The notes: generated by a model from the letters alone, not told the origin. A DNA stretch of 59,157 bases from UBA791 sp963602355 (GCA_963602355.1 CAVCIU010000003.1:1-59157), one strand, 5' to 3'. Shown: positions 19,064 through 29,041, counted from the first letter of the stretch. Numbers and translations are program-made.

Positions 19064-19582
19064 TTAGATATTCTTCAAAATATTTTTGTGTAATAACAAA
19101 ATTATTATAGCAACAACACTAATATTTATAGCCATATCAGAGAAGTTAAAAATAGGGAATTCAACGAAATTCAAATAGATAAAATCTCTTACATAACCTA
19201 AAAATATGCGTTCATATAAATTACAAAATATGCCAGACATCAATAGAGATGACCAGAAAACACCCTTCATAGAAAGTGTTGATAAATTGTTTACGGTATA
19301 AACAAGAACCACCAATAAAGCAATTACTGAAAGGATTGTAACTGCGTAAGGATATTCCTCTAAAAGGCTAAACGCAGCGCCTGTATTCTGAACATATCTA
19401 AGCGCAAAAACAGGATTAGAAACAGTTAAACCTAAATCCATTTCATCAAGTAATAAGTCTGTACAGTACATATTTGCAACAATGAAAAATACCAATGTTA
19501 CAATCAAATACACCATTTTACTAACGATTGGTTGTTCTTGAGTTTTTTTAGATGTTCTAGTTTTTCTTTTCTTTTTCGCCAT
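19064..19582 (-). CDS. lspA: Lipoprotein signal peptidase (signal peptidase II)
   Basis: 172 residues, four membrane helices, with an extra Lys-rich tail at the N-terminus. The conserved RYVQNTGAAFSLL (about 62-74), CNLYERIFLGYVRDFI and FNFSDMAI place the catalytic pair at D133 and D149. It removes signal peptides from diacylated prolipoproteins in the inner membrane. The usual GNLIDR motif reads CNLYER here. The Lys-rich start overlaps the upstream gene by 26 nt; an in-frame Met at residue 23 could give a shorter protein without the tail. Confidence 0.9.
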   Translation of the reverse strand: MAKKKRKTRTSKKTQEQPIVSKMVYLIVTLVFFIVANMYCTDLLLDEMDLGLTVSNPVFALRYVQNTGAAFSLLEEYPYAVTILSVIALLVVLVYTVNNLSTLSMKGVFWSSLLMSGIFCNLYERIFLGYVRDFIYLNFVEFPIFNFSDMAINISVVAIIILLLHKNILKNI

Positions 19583-20447
19583 TATCTTTTACCGTAATAA
19601 ATTTGTTTTCTGGAACAACATTAACTCTGTTAATAATATAACCAACACCTGTTAAAAGTGTTTCAACTTGCTTGTCCTTTGTAAGAACAGGTTTTGTAAC
19701 ACAATAAGTTGCTACAACATATTCGTTTAAATTATCTTTATTTGATTTAAACACTCTTTCTAAAATGCCGTCTTGAGGAACTTTTCTGTAAACCTCTTCT
19801 GCATTTTTGTGAGGATAAATAATTTTTTCTTGACCAATTGTAGCGATAACGAAAGAATCTCTAGGAACACCTTTAACGTTAAAAGTTACAACATAATCTT
19901 TGTTGGCTAAAATTCTATTTGGTGCATAGAATTTAATATCCAAGTCTTTAGCTTTTTCAAATGCTAAAACTGTTTGTTCATCTACAACGTAGTCAGAGGC
20001 AAACTTCCAAGAACCTCTTGTGTGCTCTAAATAATAAACAACGTTTGAAATACTTTTTAAATCACCAGTTACAGACTTATCATCAATTTGTTCAGTAGTT
20101 GTACCAGTAAGAATTTCTTCAACCTCTGCAATTGCGTAATTGCCATTTATTTGAACATTTTTGATGTTCATTTGATGTTTAACGTCAGAATATTTCGTCC
20201 AAGTTTTTTTGATAATATCTAAATACACCTTTTTAGGCATTGCATCAATTGTAATATAATCGTCAGAATGTAAATTTTTAATACCGTCAAGGTCTTGAGC
20301 ATTTTCATATTTTACATATTCATTCAAAACTGCTTTAACTTCTTTTATAGCCACAGTTTGAGATTGTTGCTCTGGCGCAACCGATTTAGCCATAACTGTT
20401 GGTGCTAAAAATAATATAAAAGCAATTGTAAAAATAATCTTTTTCAT
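19557..20447 (-). CDS. Secreted NTF2/SnoaL-like protein
   Basis: 296 residues. A signal peptide (MKKIIFTIAFILFLAPTVMA) is followed by a segment (about 30-150) that reads as a SnoaL/NTF2-like cone fold: VKAVLNEYVKYENAQDLDGI, then SDDYITIDAMP, and later YAIAEVEEILTG and WKFASDYVVDE. The C-terminal 140 residues are beta-rich and unassigned. It is probably periplasmic and without known enzyme activity. It lies 14 nt downstream of fliI and overlaps lspA. Confidence 0.65.
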   Translation of the reverse strand: MKKIIFTIAFILFLAPTVMAKSVAPEQQSQTVAIKEVKAVLNEYVKYENAQDLDGIKNLHSDDYITIDAMPKKVYLDIIKKTWTKYSDVKHQMNIKNVQINGNYAIAEVEEILTGTTTEQIDDKSVTGDLKSISNVVYYLEHTRGSWKFASDYVVDEQTVLAFEKAKDLDIKFYAPNRILANKDYVVTFNVKGVPRDSFVIATIGQEKIIYPHKNAEEVYRKVPQDGILERVFKSNKDNLNEYVVATYCVTKPVLTKDKQVETLLTGVGYIINRVNVVPENKFITVKDNGEKEKKN

Positions 20448-20461
20448 AAATTCATTATACC

Positions 20462-21811
20462 TTAAACATCTACATTTGACATCATATCAATTAATGTACT
20501 TATCGTTGTATCCATACTTACAATATCAGTTGTTCTTTGTTGCAAGAAACCGTTAATTTGAGGCATCATTTGAATAGCAATATCAAGAGTAGGGTTAGAA
20601 CCTTGTTGATACATACCAACATCAATCAAGTCCTTGTTTTCTCTATATAATGCCAACAATTTACGCATTTTACCAGCCGCAGCCTTATGTTCTGGAGAAG
20701 CAATCGCACTCATCAAACGGGAAATACTACCAAGTACGTCAATCGCAGGGTAGTGATTGGCTTCCGCTACTTTTCTTGACAAGAAAATGTGCCCGTCTGT
20801 GATACCACGCACCGTATCTACGATAGGGTCGTTGATATCATCACCTTCCATAAGTACTGTATAGAATGCTGTAATAGAACCTTTTGGACTGTTACCAGCT
20901 CTTTCAAGAACTTTTTGTAACCAAGAGAAAATTGAAGGTGGATAACCTTTCATTGTAGGAGGTTCACCCAATGACAAACCAACTTCACGACCTGCCATTG
21001 CACAACGTGTAATTGTATCGGTCATTAAGAAAACCTTTTTACCTTGGTCTCTAAAATATTCGCAAACAGCCGTTGCTGCCAATAAACATTTTTGACGAAT
21101 TAAAGGAGGTTGATCGCCTGTTGCACAGACAAGAACAGATTTCTTCATACCTTCTTCGCCTAAAGCATCTTCAATAAATTCTTTAACCTCACGGCCACGT
21201 TCACCAATCAATGCAACTACGTTTACGTCGGCATCAGAATTTCTGGCAATCATACCTAAAAGTGTTGATTTACCAACCCCAGAACCGGCAAACAGACCCA
21301 TACGTTGTCCGCAACCGAATGTCAAACAACTGTCTATTGCTCTAACACCTGTAGAAAACATTTCCGTGATAATAGGTCTTTCAAATGGACTTGGAGGTGG
21401 ACCTTCAATACTTCGCCATTGAGCATTTTCAAGTTCTAATGGGTGTCCGTCCATCGGATTTCCCATAGGGTCAATCAATCTACCCAACAAGAATTCACCA
21501 ACTGGAATTGTAATAGGTTGACCTGTTGAAGATACCAAACAACCTTGCCCAATACCATTACCATCTAAAAGTAAAAGTAATTGTGCAACTTCACCCTTAA
21601 ATGCAGCAACTTCGGCAGGTTTCTTTTCGCCAGTATTTGTTTCAATATAGCACAAATCGCCAATCTTCAGACCTGGAAGTTTAACCTCAACCGTCAAACC
21701 CAATAACTTTGATACCGTACCTTTGTATTGATAAAGACAAGTATTATCAATAATACGTTTTGCTCTTGATTTTATATTGTCTAATCTTTCTTGGTCGATA
21801 TCTTCAAACAT
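20462..21811 (-). CDS. fliI: Flagellum-specific type III export ATPase FliI
   Basis: 449 residues, the family length. It has a Walker A of AGSGVGKST (about 175-183), the ALIGERGREVKEFIED segment with the catalytic Glu, MTDTITRCAMAGREVGLSLGEPPTMKGYPPS, and the FLSRKVAEANHYPAIDVLGSISRL signature of FliI/YscN ATPases. As a cytosolic hexamer it helps feed substrates and chaperones to the flagellar export gate. GEPPTMKGYPPS and a full N-terminal beta-barrel separate it from F1 beta. It stands alone in a housekeeping block between the NTF2-like gene and an unknown gene. FliH and FliJ genes are not next to it. It could serve a non-flagellar export route as well. Confidence 0.9.
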   Translation of the reverse strand: MFEDIDQERLDNIKSRAKRIIDNTCLYQYKGTVSKLLGLTVEVKLPGLKIGDLCYIETNTGEKKPAEVAAFKGEVAQLLLLLDGNGIGQGCLVSSTGQPITIPVGEFLLGRLIDPMGNPMDGHPLELENAQWRSIEGPPPSPFERPIITEMFSTGVRAIDSCLTFGCGQRMGLFAGSGVGKSTLLGMIARNSDADVNVVALIGERGREVKEFIEDALGEEGMKKSVLVCATGDQPPLIRQKCLLAATAVCEYFRDQGKKVFLMTDTITRCAMAGREVGLSLGEPPTMKGYPPSIFSWLQKVLERAGNSPKGSITAFYTVLMEGDDINDPIVDTVRGITDGHIFLSRKVAEANHYPAIDVLGSISRLMSAIASPEHKAAAGKMRKLLALYRENKDLIDVGMYQQGSNPTLDIAIQMMPQINGFLQQRTTDIVSMDTTISTLIDMMSNVDV

Positions 21812-21834
21812 AATTGGTATTATATCACTTTTTC

Positions 21835-22473
21835 TTAAATTTTAGTAATTTCTGTATCTAAGTTCAAATCAATGTACTTAAATATGTTGTTAACAATTCC
21901 TGCTGGAAAGAAGTAATTGTTATTTGCCGGAGTAATCTTAATTATAGCATTTTTTTTATCGACAGTCGCAACACTTAACAAAAATTGTTTTTTAACAACT
22001 GAAAATAAGATATAACCGCTTTTTGACTGTAATTCATCAATAGTAAATCTGTTTGCATTAATAGATGCAACAGCTAAATAAAATAATTTTTCTGTATCAG
22101 TTGGGAAAATTTTTGTACAATTCTGAAACGAAATCATTTGTGGAGTTGTTTGAGAAACCTGCTGAGTAGCTACAGGAGTAGAACTAACAGATGTAGTTGT
22201 ATAATTTAAAGTCTGCGTTGTTTTTGGCGCAGAAATATTCAATGTAGCATTTTTAACAATTGGTGCATTTGTAGTTTGGTTCATCTTTGGAACATAGTTA
22301 ACAGAAGGAGAAACAGTCTGAACAGGTTTAGAAGGCGGTTCAACAATGTGAGGTTTAATAACAGGTGCAGAATTGAAAATTGGTTCAGCCTTGATAACCT
22401 CTGCTGTGTATCCAACAGATGCCATTAAACAAAATATCAACAATGTACCTAATAGTTTTACTGTTCTTGCCAT
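21835..22473 (-). CDS. Secreted Thr/Pro-rich protein, unknown
   Basis: 212 residues with an N-terminal signal peptide (LLGTLLIFCLMASVGYTAEV), a low-complexity T/P/S/V/Q linker (about 30-115) and a compact C-terminal domain (about 118-212: NCTKIFPTDTEKLFYLAVAS, SGYILFSVVKKQFLLSVATV). Not recognised. It overlaps the polA 3' end by 16 nt and lies 24 nt before fliI, so it is probably in the polA-fliI operon and acts in the envelope. Confidence 0.6.
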   Translation of the reverse strand: MARTVKLLGTLLIFCLMASVGYTAEVIKAEPIFNSAPVIKPHIVEPPSKPVQTVSPSVNYVPKMNQTTNAPIVKNATLNISAPKTTQTLNYTTTSVSSTPVATQQVSQTTPQMISFQNCTKIFPTDTEKLFYLAVASINANRFTIDELQSKSGYILFSVVKKQFLLSVATVDKKNAIIKITPANNNYFFPAGIVNNIFKYIDLNLDTEITKI

Positions 22474-25265
22474 GTTCTACCTAAGTTTACATCAACTTTC
22501 AAAGGAATTGCAAGAGGCTGATTTAATTCCATAGCTTTAACTACAATTTCTTTTACTTCGTCTTGTTCTTCCTTTTGAACTTCTATTACAAGTTCATCGT
22601 GTACTTGCATAACCATTTTTGATTTTAAGTTATGATTGTTCAACTCTTTATAAGTCTCAATCATTGCAAGCTTAATCAAATCCGCCGCAGTACCTTGCAG
22701 AGGTTGATTAATCGCAGCACGTTTACCAAACTCTCTTATCATATGATTTGGACTAGAAAGTTCATTTTGAACGTATCTTTTTCTGCCAAAAATTGTTTCT
22801 ACATAACCATGAGATAATGCAAAAGCAACAGTGTTTTCCATATAATTATGTACTCTTGGATATGTCATAAAATATCTATCAATAAAATCTTGAGCTTCGT
22901 TTGCAGAAATACCTAAAGCCTTTGCAAGACCGTATTTAGTTTGACCATAAATAATACCAAAGTTTACAGCCTTTGATTTGTAACGCATTTCTTTAGTAAC
23001 TTCTTCCACAGGAACACCAAAAACTTTTGATGCTGTAATTGTGTGAACGTCATGATTTGTTCTAAAAGCATCAATTAAATTTTCGTCTTTTGAAACATGT
23101 GCCAATAATCTCAACTCAATTTGAGAATAATCAGCAGACAAAATCAAATTGTTTTCCTTATCTCTAGGAATTATGCAAGCTCTTAATTTGTTACCTTCTT
23201 TTGTTCTTGTCGGAATATTTTGCAAATTCGGGTTAGAAGAAGAAAGACGTCCAGTTGTTGTAACTGTTTGATTATAAGTTGTATGAACTCTTTCATCTCT
23301 GTCAATCAATTCTGGCAAAGAATCTGTATAAGTGTTTTTTAATTTTGAATATTTTCTAACTTCTAAAATATATTTGCAAATTTCATGTTCTTCTGCAAGT
23401 TCTTCTAAAACTTCAGCTCCAGTTGATTTCTTTTTCTTTTTGCCTTTTCCTTTAAGATCAAGTTTATCAAACAAAATTTCACTAACTTGTTTTGGCGAAT
23501 TGATATTAAAAGTTTCACCTGCAATTTGATAAATCTTTTCCTCGTAATCCTTAATTTCTGCTTCCATTTCTTTTGAAAGTTCTTGAAGATAATCTTTATC
23601 CAAAGAAACTCCAGTAAATTCCATATCAGCAAGAACATAAAGAAGGGGAATTTCAAAATCGCTCAACAATTTTAGTTCTTTTTCATCTAAATTTTCTTTC
23701 CAATATTTAGAAAGTTCTGCTGTTACAAATGCTCTATCTGACGAAAATCTAAACAATTCATCTTCCATAGCTCTTTTGTAATCGTAAACATCTTTTCTAA
23801 CCCTAATACTATTAGGCATATTTTCCATAATATAACCTAAAAAGTTTAGAGCCTGAACATCAAGCTCATGCTTATTTGCAGGGTTTTTGATATAACTTGC
23901 TAAAGTTACATCATACTCAATACCTTTTAAATTAATTCCGGCATTTTTTAAAATATTAATATCATCTTTGCCGTCATAAGTTATTTTTTTGATATTTTCA
24001 TCTTCAAAAATTTCTTTTAAATCAGCTATAACCTTTTCAGTTACAGGAACGTAATAAACTTTATCTTTTAATGCAAAAGCCAAAGCTATAATTTCACTAT
24101 TTACAGCATTCTTAAAATTTGCAACAACATCAACCGCAAAGCTTTTTTCCTCTTTTATTTTTAAAACAAGAGAAGAAATATCATCTTTTAAAATTTCTTT
24201 TTCGTAAGCTAAATTTTTATCATTAACAATATCTTTTGCAACATCTGCAAATAAACCTAATTGCATTGAGCCGTCAGCATTTTGAGTTGGTTGAGGAGCA
24301 TCAAATAAAGATTGTTGAGTTTGTTGAGGTTCTTCTTTAGGATTTTTTTGAACAGTAGCAACCTTTTCGTCCTTATTGAAAGCTCTCATAATTTTATCAA
24401 TATTTTTGATAAATGAATTTAATTGATATTTTCTCAAGAATGCTAAAGAGTCTTCCATATTAGGGAGTTCAACTTTTGCACTTTCAAAATCGAAATCAAT
24501 ATCAACATCACGAATAATAGTAGCAAGTTTTTGACTCAACAAAGCCATATCCTTACCTTCGCAAAGTTTTGTTTTAACAGAAGGTGGAGTAAGATTTTCA
24601 CAATCTGCTAAAATATTTTCTAAATTTTGATACTGAGCCAAAAGTTTTTGAGCAGTCTTTTCACCAATACCCTTAACCCCAGGGATATTATCTGAAACAT
24701 CTCCTCTAAGCGCTTTATAATCAATAACTTGGTTAGGATAAACTCCCCATTTTTCAAAAACTTTATCCCAATTATATTGAATTAACTTTCCGCCATAAGG
24801 GATTAAAACTTGAGTCAAACCTTCTTTATCAATTAATTGAAAAGAGTCTTGATCGCCTGTAAGAATATAAGTTTTATCACCTTTTTCAGAAGCCATTTTA
24901 CTGATTGTACCAATCAAGTCGTCCGCTTCAAAACCTTCTTTTGTATAAATAGGAATATTAAAAGCTTTTAGACCTTCGCAAATATATCCAAGTTGTTGGT
25001 GTAAAGAATCAGGCATAGCCTCTCTTTGTCCCTTATAATCCTCGTACATATCTGTTCTAAAAGTATGACGGCTAACATCAAAAGTTACAACTAAAGAATC
25101 TGGGTTAATATTTTTGTTTTCCAACAAATCAAAAATAGCTTTAAAAAAGCCATACACAGCCCAAGTTTGAACATTGTCTGATGTTTGCATATTTGTACGT
25201 TCTAGAGCATAGTATTGTCTAAAAGCTAAAGCATGTCCGTCAATTAATATCAGTGTTTTTCCCAT
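22458..25265 (-). CDS. polA: DNA polymerase I
   Basis: 935 residues with the full PolA layout: N-terminal 5'-3' nuclease (TLILIDGHALAFRQYYAL; GDVSDNIPGVKGIGEKTAQK), a middle exonuclease-fold domain, and a C-terminal polymerase with motif A SADYSQIELRLLAHVSKDE (Asp near 710), motif B RYKSKAVNFGIIYGQTKYGL and motif C QVHDELVIEV (near 888). In the 3'-5' exonuclease domain the DxE site reads FAVDVVAN, so the metal-binding Glu is replaced, and the third Asp region (SSDRAFVTAEL) is also altered. Proofreading is probably lost, as in many bacterial Pol I enzymes. It acts in Okazaki fragment processing and repair. Confidence 0.95.
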   Translation of the reverse strand: MGKTLILIDGHALAFRQYYALERTNMQTSDNVQTWAVYGFFKAIFDLLENKNINPDSLVVTFDVSRHTFRTDMYEDYKGQREAMPDSLHQQLGYICEGLKAFNIPIYTKEGFEADDLIGTISKMASEKGDKTYILTGDQDSFQLIDKEGLTQVLIPYGGKLIQYNWDKVFEKWGVYPNQVIDYKALRGDVSDNIPGVKGIGEKTAQKLLAQYQNLENILADCENLTPPSVKTKLCEGKDMALLSQKLATIIRDVDIDFDFESAKVELPNMEDSLAFLRKYQLNSFIKNIDKIMRAFNKDEKVATVQKNPKEEPQQTQQSLFDAPQPTQNADGSMQLGLFADVAKDIVNDKNLAYEKEILKDDISSLVLKIKEEKSFAVDVVANFKNAVNSEIIALAFALKDKVYYVPVTEKVIADLKEIFEDENIKKITYDGKDDINILKNAGINLKGIEYDVTLASYIKNPANKHELDVQALNFLGYIMENMPNSIRVRKDVYDYKRAMEDELFRFSSDRAFVTAELSKYWKENLDEKELKLLSDFEIPLLYVLADMEFTGVSLDKDYLQELSKEMEAEIKDYEEKIYQIAGETFNINSPKQVSEILFDKLDLKGKGKKKKKSTGAEVLEELAEEHEICKYILEVRKYSKLKNTYTDSLPELIDRDERVHTTYNQTVTTTGRLSSSNPNLQNIPTRTKEGNKLRACIIPRDKENNLILSADYSQIELRLLAHVSKDENLIDAFRTNHDVHTITASKVFGVPVEEVTKEMRYKSKAVNFGIIYGQTKYGLAKALGISANEAQDFIDRYFMTYPRVHNYMENTVAFALSHGYVETIFGRKRYVQNELSSPNHMIREFGKRAAINQPLQGTAADLIKLAMIETYKELNNHNLKSKMVMQVHDELVIEVQKEEQDEVKEIVVKAMELNQPLAIPLKVDVNLGRTWQEQ

Positions 25266-25330
25266 ACGGCTATTTTCGCATAAATTCAGGTAAATATCAA
25301 ATGATTAACAATTGGTGAGTAGTGAGTGTT

Positions 25331-25786
25331 CTATTCCCCACGTTTCATCAATACGACACCAAAAGGTATCAAGAAGAATGCAGTCAAAAGTGTTGCTATA
25401 ATTAGTAAGAAGTGAACTTCTTTTATACTAAAAGTATCAACATCATTCTTTAAATATTCATTAAATTCACTAGTTTTATTCCTTGCAAAATCAGTATTCA
25501 AAAGTTCTGTTTTAACGTTCTTTTCACCGTCAACAAATTTTTGAACAACATAAACTTGTTGAACAGGAAATCTCTTTGTCTTTTTCCAATACCAATTTGC
25601 ACTATCAATATTATCCAAATCATAAGTTTTAAAAACTTGATTTTGATAAAATAATTTTCTTAATTGACAAGAGTTTTCAGCCTTTGAACACGCAAATTCT
25701 TTTGAACTTGTTATTGCGTAAAATTGCACAAAAAACAAAGCAACAAATATAAAGCCTATAAGTTTATTAATCAACTTATCACCCAT
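25331..25786 (-). CDS. Two-helix membrane protein of unknown function
   Basis: 151 residues: one hydrophobic helix near the N-terminus (LIGFIFVALFFVQFYAITS), a polar domain of about 85 residues with two Cys near 34 and 41, and a second helix near the C-terminus (FLLIIATLLTAFFLIPFGVV). The middle domain should face the periplasm. Not recognised. The start ATG shares one base with the clpX stop codon, so translation is coupled to clpX. Regulation with the protease genes is therefore likely, but a functional link is not shown. Confidence 0.6.
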   Translation of the reverse strand: MGDKLINKLIGFIFVALFFVQFYAITSSKEFACSKAENSCQLRKLFYQNQVFKTYDLDNIDSANWYWKKTKRFPVQQVYVVQKFVDGEKNVKTELLNTDFARNKTSEFNEYLKNDVDTFSIKEVHFLLIIATLLTAFFLIPFGVVLMKRGE

Positions 25787-27093
25787 TATGCGATTTCTTC
25801 TTTAGCCTTCGCACTTTTTTTAGGAAGCTTAATTAATTCAGCTTTATTTCTGTTTTCAACCATTTCTTTTGTTATAGTGAATTTTTTAACATCACCTTTT
25901 GTTGGAACGTCATACATAACGTCTAACATAAGTTCTTCAACGATTGAACGCAATGCACGAGCACCTGTTTTACGTTTGATAGCCTCTTGAGCAATCAATT
26001 CAATTGCATCGTCATCATATTCTAAATCAACACCGTCCATTTTTAATAGACATTGATATTGTTTTAAAATAGCATTCTTTGGTTCTGTTAAAATCATTTT
26101 CAAAGTTTTTTCATCTAATTGGTCAAGTACAGCATAAACTGGAACACGACCAATAAACTCTGGAATTAAACCGAATTTTAGTAAATCTTCTGGTTGTAAT
26201 TTCTTTAACATTTTAGATGCAGCAGCTTCTTTGTCAGCCTTAGTCATAATCTTAGCACCAAAACCAACAGAAGTACCTTCTTCAGCTCTTCTTTCAACAA
26301 TCTTATCCAAGCCTACAAATGCACCACCAACGATAAACAAGATGTTGCTTGTATCAATTTGGATAAATTCTTGATGAGGGTGTTTTCTTCCGCCTTGTGG
26401 TGGAACATTAGCAACTGTACCTTCAATCATTTTTAACAATGCTTGTTGTACACCTTCACCAGATACGTCTCTTGTGATTGATGTGTTTTCTGATTTTCTT
26501 GCAATCTTATCGATTTCGTCGATATAAATAATACCTTTTTCTGCCTTTTGAGCATCATAATCGGCAGCTTGATATAATCTCAATAAGATATTTTCAACGT
26601 CATCACCAACATAACCAGCTTCTGTAAGAGTTGTAGCATCTGCAACTGCAAATGGAACATCAAGAAGTTTTGCCAATGTTTGTGCTAATAAAGTTTTACC
26701 ACTACCAGTTGGTCCAACTAGTAGAACGTTTGATTTTTGAATTTCAACGTCTGTTTTACCAACTTCTTTATTGTGTTTCAATCTCTTGTAGTGGTTGTAA
26801 ACTGCAACAGATAGAACTTTTTTAGCATCGTCTTGACCAACAATATGTTCATCTAAGTAAGCTTTTATTTCATGTGGTTTCGGAATGTCTTTGAATTCGC
26901 CATCAGCTTTTTTTGCTTCTTCAGCTTTTTCTTTTTCTTTGCCTTCAAAAATTTCTTCGTCTAAAATTTCGTTGCAAAGTTCAACACATTCATCACAGAT
27001 ATACACTTCAGGACCAGCAATAAGTTTTTTTACTTGGTCTTGAGTTTTACCACAAAATGAACATTTTAATCTGCTGTCATCATGTTTAGGCAT
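25786..27093 (-). CDS. clpX: ATP-dependent Clp protease ATP-binding subunit ClpX
   Basis: 435 residues. The N-terminal C4 zinc finger (C11, C14, C33, C36) is followed by an AAA+ domain with Walker A GPTGSGKT (127-134), Walker B IIYIDEIDKIARK, and the C-terminal KTGARALRSI sensor-2 region. The ClpP-binding IGF loop reads VGF (in TSVGFGAKI). ClpX unfolds substrates and feeds them to ClpP. It forms the tig-clpP-clpX order found across bacteria, 31 nt from clpP. Confidence 0.96.
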   Translation of the reverse strand: MPKHDDSRLKCSFCGKTQDQVKKLIAGPEVYICDECVELCNEILDEEIFEGKEKEKAEEAKKADGEFKDIPKPHEIKAYLDEHIVGQDDAKKVLSVAVYNHYKRLKHNKEVGKTDVEIQKSNVLLVGPTGSGKTLLAQTLAKLLDVPFAVADATTLTEAGYVGDDVENILLRLYQAADYDAQKAEKGIIYIDEIDKIARKSENTSITRDVSGEGVQQALLKMIEGTVANVPPQGGRKHPHQEFIQIDTSNILFIVGGAFVGLDKIVERRAEEGTSVGFGAKIMTKADKEAAASKMLKKLQPEDLLKFGLIPEFIGRVPVYAVLDQLDEKTLKMILTEPKNAILKQYQCLLKMDGVDLEYDDDAIELIAQEAIKRKTGARALRSIVEELMLDVMYDVPTKGDVKKFTITKEMVENRNKAELIKLPKKSAKAKEEIA

Positions 27094-27124
27094 GCTAAAA
27101 ATTCTCCTAAAATCTACCTATAAA

Positions 27125-27712
27125 TTAAACTGCATCTCTAGATACAACTTTATCAATCATACCGTATTCAAGAGCTTCTTGAGGAGTCATGATATAATCA
27201 CGGTCTGTATCTTTTTCGATTTTCTTTAATGATTGTCCTGTGTTAGATGCTAAAATTTCATTTAACGATTTTTTAATTCTGATAATTTCAGCAGCTTGAA
27301 TTTCGATATCTGTAGCTTGACCTTGAGCGCCACCTAAAGGTTGGTGAATTAAAACTCTTGAGTGAGGTAAAGCTAATCTCTTACCTTTTGTACCGCTTGA
27401 AAGTAAGAATGCACCCATTGAAGCAGCTTGACCTAAACAAATTGTTGAAACGTCAGCTCTGATGTGTTGCATTGTATCGTAAATTGCGAAACCAGCTGTA
27501 ACAGATCCCCCTGGAGAATTGATATATAACATGATATCTTTTTCTGGGTTTTCAGAATCTAATAACAATAATTGAGCAACGATTAAGTTTGCTACCATAT
27601 CATCAATTGGAGTTCCTAAGAAGATGATTCTTTCTCTTAATAATCTTGAGAAGATATCAAAAGAGCGTTCACCTCTGCTTGATTGTTCTATTACTACTGG
27701 TACAAAACTCAT
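27125..27712 (-). CDS. clpP: ATP-dependent Clp protease proteolytic subunit ClpP
   Basis: 195 residues. The catalytic triad is visible: S98 in GQAASMGAFLL, H123 in RVLIHQPLGG and D172 in DTDRDYIM. The glycine-rich INSPGGSVTAG segment forms the oxyanion region. This serine protease assembles as two heptameric rings and works with ClpX encoded next to it. The N-terminus (MSFVPVVIEQSSRGERSFDI) is that of mature-type ClpP with almost no propeptide. A ribosome site (GGAAA) lies close to the start. Confidence 0.96.
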   Translation of the reverse strand: MSFVPVVIEQSSRGERSFDIFSRLLRERIIFLGTPIDDMVANLIVAQLLLLDSENPEKDIMLYINSPGGSVTAGFAIYDTMQHIRADVSTICLGQAASMGAFLLSSGTKGKRLALPHSRVLIHQPLGGAQGQATDIEIQAAEIIRIKKSLNEILASNTGQSLKKIEKDTDRDYIMTPQEALEYGMIDKVVSRDAV

Positions 27713-27745
27713 TTTTATTTCCTTTCTATATAATATTATATTTAA

Positions 27746-29041
27746 TTAGTCTACATATTCTACTGTGTTATTTTCAGCCAAGAAATTAGCAACTTTTTCG
27801 TTGATAACTTGTTGTGATAATGAGCTTAAGAAGCCTGGATTTTGAGATAATTGTTTCATCAATGATGTTTTATCCATTTGGTAAGCATTTTGCATTTTTT
27901 CTAATTTTGCTTCCATATCTTTAGCTTCAACAGTTAATTTTTCTTCTGATGCAATTTTGTCGATGATTAAAGAGTTTTTAATTCTCTTTTCAGCATCTTC
28001 TTTTAATTGGCTCATGATACCTTCTTCGCCGTATTGTTGAAGAGCTTGTTCATAAGTGAAACCTTGCATAGCTAATTTTTGTTTGTATTCATCTAACAAG
28101 TGATTGCATTCTCTTTCAATCATTGTTTCTGGAATTTCTAACTCAGTGTTTTCAATAACTTTGTCAAAAATAGCTTCGTCAGCTTTTGATTTATTTTGGT
28201 CATCTCTTGCTTTTTCAAGATATTTTTGAATATCAGCTTCTAAATCAGACATTGTTTCAAATGGACCAACTTTTTTAGCAAATTCATCGTTCAATTCTGG
28301 AACAACTTTTTGTCTAATTTCGTGAAGTTTAATTTTGAATGTAGCAGGAGCACCAGCTAATTTTTCTTCGTGGTAATTTTCTGGGAATTTAACTTCAATA
28401 TCAAATTCTTCACCAGCATTATGACCAACTAATTGTTCTGCAAAACCTGGGATAAAGCTTGAATTAGCGATATCTAATGTGTAGTTTTTACCAGAACCAT
28501 TTTTAATTTGTTCACCGTTTACATAACCGTCAAAATCGAATGTTACTAAGTCAGTAGCTTCTGATGGTCTATCTACAACGATTTCAGATGTAACAGCACG
28601 TTGTTTAATGTTATCCATTGCTTTATCGAAAGCATCTTCAGGAATTTTTTCTGATTCAACTTTTACTGTCATACCTTTGTATTCGCCTAATTTAACTTCA
28701 GGTCTTAATTCAATTGTAGCTTTGATTTTTAAATCTTCGCCAATATTGAATTCGTAAGAATCAACACTTGGTTGAGTTACGATATCATAATTGTTTTCTT
28801 TGATAACTTCTTGGAAAACTCTTGGAAGCAATGATTCTAATGCTTCGTATTTAATTCTTTCTTTACCAACATTTTGTTCAACGATAGGTCTTGGAGCTTT
28901 ACCTCTTCTGAAACCTGGAATGTTGATGTGTTGTGAAATTCTTTGTACAGCTCTGTTATAAGCATCTACTGCTTCTTGTGCTGGAACTTCTATGTTTAAT
29001 TTTACGATGTTTTTTTCTTGTTTTTCTACTTGTGTCTTCAT
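27746..29041 (-). CDS. tig: Trigger factor, ribosome-associated chaperone and prolyl isomerase
   Basis: 431 residues. The N-terminal ribosome-binding domain has GFRRGKAPRPIVEQNVG (signature GFRxGxxP), the FKBP-type domain follows (about 160-245; DLVTFDFDGYVNGEQIKNGS), and a long helical C-terminal arm closes the protein. It binds nascent chains at the ribosome exit. A GTG three codons upstream (29050) is in frame, but AGGTGA lies 5-6 nt before the ATG at 29039-29041, so the ATG is chosen. It heads the tig-clpP-clpX unit. Confidence 0.94.
   Translation of the reverse strand: MKTQVEKQEKNIVKLNIEVPAQEAVDAYNRAVQRISQHINIPGFRRGKAPRPIVEQNVGKERIKYEALESLLPRVFQEVIKENNYDIVTQPSVDSYEFNIGEDLKIKATIELRPEVKLGEYKGMTVKVESEKIPEDAFDKAMDNIKQRAVTSEIVVDRPSEATDLVTFDFDGYVNGEQIKNGSGKNYTLDIANSSFIPGFAEQLVGHNAGEEFDIEVKFPENYHEEKLAGAPATFKIKLHEIRQKVVPELNDEFAKKVGPFETMSDLEADIQKYLEKARDDQNKSKADEAIFDKVIENTELEIPETMIERECNHLLDEYKQKLAMQGFTYEQALQQYGEEGIMSQLKEDAEKRIKNSLIIDKIASEEKLTVEAKDMEAKLEKMQNAYQMDKTSLMKQLSQNPGFLSSLSQQVINEKVANFLAENNTVEYVD

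Noticed and set aside
20462..21811. F1/V-type ATPase subunit instead of FliI
   Set aside because: The GEPPTMKGYPPS segment and the EANHYPAIDVLGSISRL motif are those of the FliI/YscN group, and no other ATP synthase gene is nearby.
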